Below, one piece after another: positions 62,759 through 64,000 of a stretch of 64,000 nt of DNA (positions are counted from its first letter, which is position 1; each line of letters begins with the position of its first letter). The position numbers were made by a program, and so were the translations under genes. The stretch is from the NCBI GenBank assembly GCA_963810775.1, contig CAWEOT010000001.1, positions 295,152 to 359,151 on the forward strand, read 5' to 3'. The notes beneath the pieces are model-generated. The model did not search any database and was not told the origin of the DNA. It saw only the letters and a list, made by a program, of their open reading frames with translations. Source of the stretch: DATBVX01 sp963810775. Lineage in GTDB: Bacteria > Pseudomonadota > Gammaproteobacteria > Steroidobacterales > Steroidobacteraceae.

Positions 62759-64000
62759 TCAGGCCTTCTCGAACGCGAACGCTCGACGATCCACGGTCGC
62801 GCGATCTGACCGATCGAGTAGCGAGAACAGCCACATGAGCGTGAACGCAGCAAAGATGGAGTAGATGCCGGGGTATTGCGAGTCGAAAACGGCGTGTCGA
62901 AAGCCAAAGATCCCCACCCGGACCCGCCGGACCCAGCACGACCAGTAGCACGGAGCACGCGAGGCCTGCGCTTCCGCCGATCAGTGCCCCGCGGTCGTCA
63001 ATCCGCGCCAATACATGGTGAGCACGAGAAGCGGGAAGGTGGTGCTCGCCGCGAGGCTCAACGCAAGGGAGGCCAAATACGCGATGTTCTGCTTCTCGAA
63101 GGCGAGTGCGAGGAGGACGACGACAACGCCGACCATTACCGCCAGCAATTCGCGAAGCCCACATCTCCTGGTCTTCGGTGCAACCCCGACGGACGACGTT
63201 CGCGAACAAATCGTGTGCGAGGGCGGCGGTGCTGGCGAGCGTCGACCCCGGCGACGACGGCAAGTATCGTCGCGAAAGTGACACCGGACATGAGGCCAAG
63301 GAAGATGAGGCCGCCGAAGAGCCCGGATAGATGAATGGCCACCATGTTTGTGCCGCCGACGATCGCGCCGCTCCATCGGTCGAAACGACGGGTTACCGGT
63401 GACGAGCGCGACTCCACCAACGGAGACGACAAAGAAGATCTGGATGAAGACGAATGCTGTCACAAGAAGGGCGACGAATGCCGAAGTCCGCGCTGCGGCA
63501 GCGTTCGGCACGGTGAGAAAGCGCGTGGATGCGGAGAGCCCGCGATGCCGAAGGTCATCGCAAGTGCGAGCGATACGGCAGAGATCGAGTCGAGCTTGAG
63601 GCCGCCCGGCTGCGTCAGGAGCCATCCGTCGACGCGTACGGAAGTGGCTTGCTTGTACAGCTCGCTGAAATCGAAGCCAAATCGCGCGAGCACGACGAAC
63701 GAGAGCAGCGTGACGCCGATGACGAGCAGCGCTGCCTTCACAATCTGCACCCAAGTAGTCGCGAGCATTCCACCGAGCGCGACATAGAGCACCGTCAGGG
63801 TGCCGACGAGTGCCACCGCGTGGCCGTACCGAACACCAAACAGAACCTGCATCAGGGCCCCCGCGCCGACCATCTGCACCATCATGTACATGACACCGGA
63901 AGCGAGCGTGCAGACCGCTGCGAGGATGCGCATCGGCGTGGGGTCGAGCCGGCGGCAGATGACGTCCGCGAAGGTGTGCTGGCCGTGGCGCCGCAGGCGT
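62759..64000 (-). CDS. Sodium:solute symporter (SSS family, ActP-like), partial and frameshifted
   Basis: The gene enters from the right edge of the window. Visible helices include RILAAVCTLASGVMYMMVQMVGAGALMQVLFGV, read in parts, then LTVLYVALGGMLATTWVQIVKA. In shifted frames GGTNMVAIHLSGLFGGLIFLGLMSGVTFATILAVVAG, IAYLASLALSLAASTTFPLL and the end VDRRAFAFEKA follow, close to acetate permease ActP and related monocarboxylate carriers. At least four single-base shifts break the frame. It heads a minus-strand unit with the cytochrome and the hydrolase. The substrate is probably a small carboxylate; this is inferred. Confidence 0.78.

Noticed and set aside
1..64000. CRISPR arrays, rRNA genes and replication origin
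   Set aside because: I found no evenly spaced short repeats with unique spacers, no 16S/23S/5S signature, and no dnaA-dnaN-like context.

Overview
The window is high-GC chromosomal DNA from a gammaproteobacterium. The gene order hrcA-grpE-dnaK-dnaJ-dapB-carAB-greA-rlmE-ftsH-folP-glmM-tpiA-secG-tRNA-Leu followed directly by nuoA-N is a gammaproteobacterial arrangement. It resembles Xanthomonadales, Nevskiales or Steroidobacteraceae-like lineages and Coxiella. No marker here gives a genus.

Region 1 (1-17.4 kb) is a plus-strand core block. It covers heat-shock chaperones, lysine biosynthesis (dapB), carbamoyl phosphate synthesis (carAB), transcript cleavage (greA), 23S rRNA methylation (rlmE), membrane proteolysis (ftsH), folate and cell-wall precursors (folP, glmM), glycolysis (tpiA), secretion (secG) and a tRNA-Leu. 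Many genes are coupled by ATGA or GTGA overlaps. The ftsH-folP gap holds two inverted long stem-loops: their stems differ, but the loop ends are conserved. dnaK carries a one-base frameshift.

Region 2 (17.4-31.8 kb) is the complete 14-gene nuo operon for respiratory complex I, with separate nuoC and nuoD. nuoJ carries a one-base frameshift.

Region 3 (31.8-57.5 kb) is accessory DNA. It starts at a truncated initiator-tRNA 3' end just after nuoN, contains the intact initiator tRNA (41.7 kb), and is punctuated by further copies of the tRNA 3' end, most with its terminator, at 42.5, 44.4, 47.5, 49.0 and 57.5 kb. The copies bound segments carrying one to several genes. These include aldo/keto reductase, an SRAP-fold protein with a degenerate active site, c-type cytochromes, HxlR with an NTF2-like protein, DUF481, GYD, a DapA-like lyase with an ornithine-cyclodeaminase-like enzyme, a Rieske oxygenase, an IS30 element, an orphan contractile-injection tail-tube protein, a truncated nuclease, SixA and UPF0182. 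Several broken genes sit at the junctions. I read this as repeated site-specific insertion at metY, which separates nuoN from the rimP-nusA-infB genes that normally follow.

Region 4 (57.5-64 kb) holds an IS481-type element, an MFS transporter, and a minus-strand set of sodium:solute symporter, cytochrome c and NTF2/hydrolase. All carry one or more single-base frameshifts in otherwise clean coding sequence, which points to sequencing errors or very recent decay.
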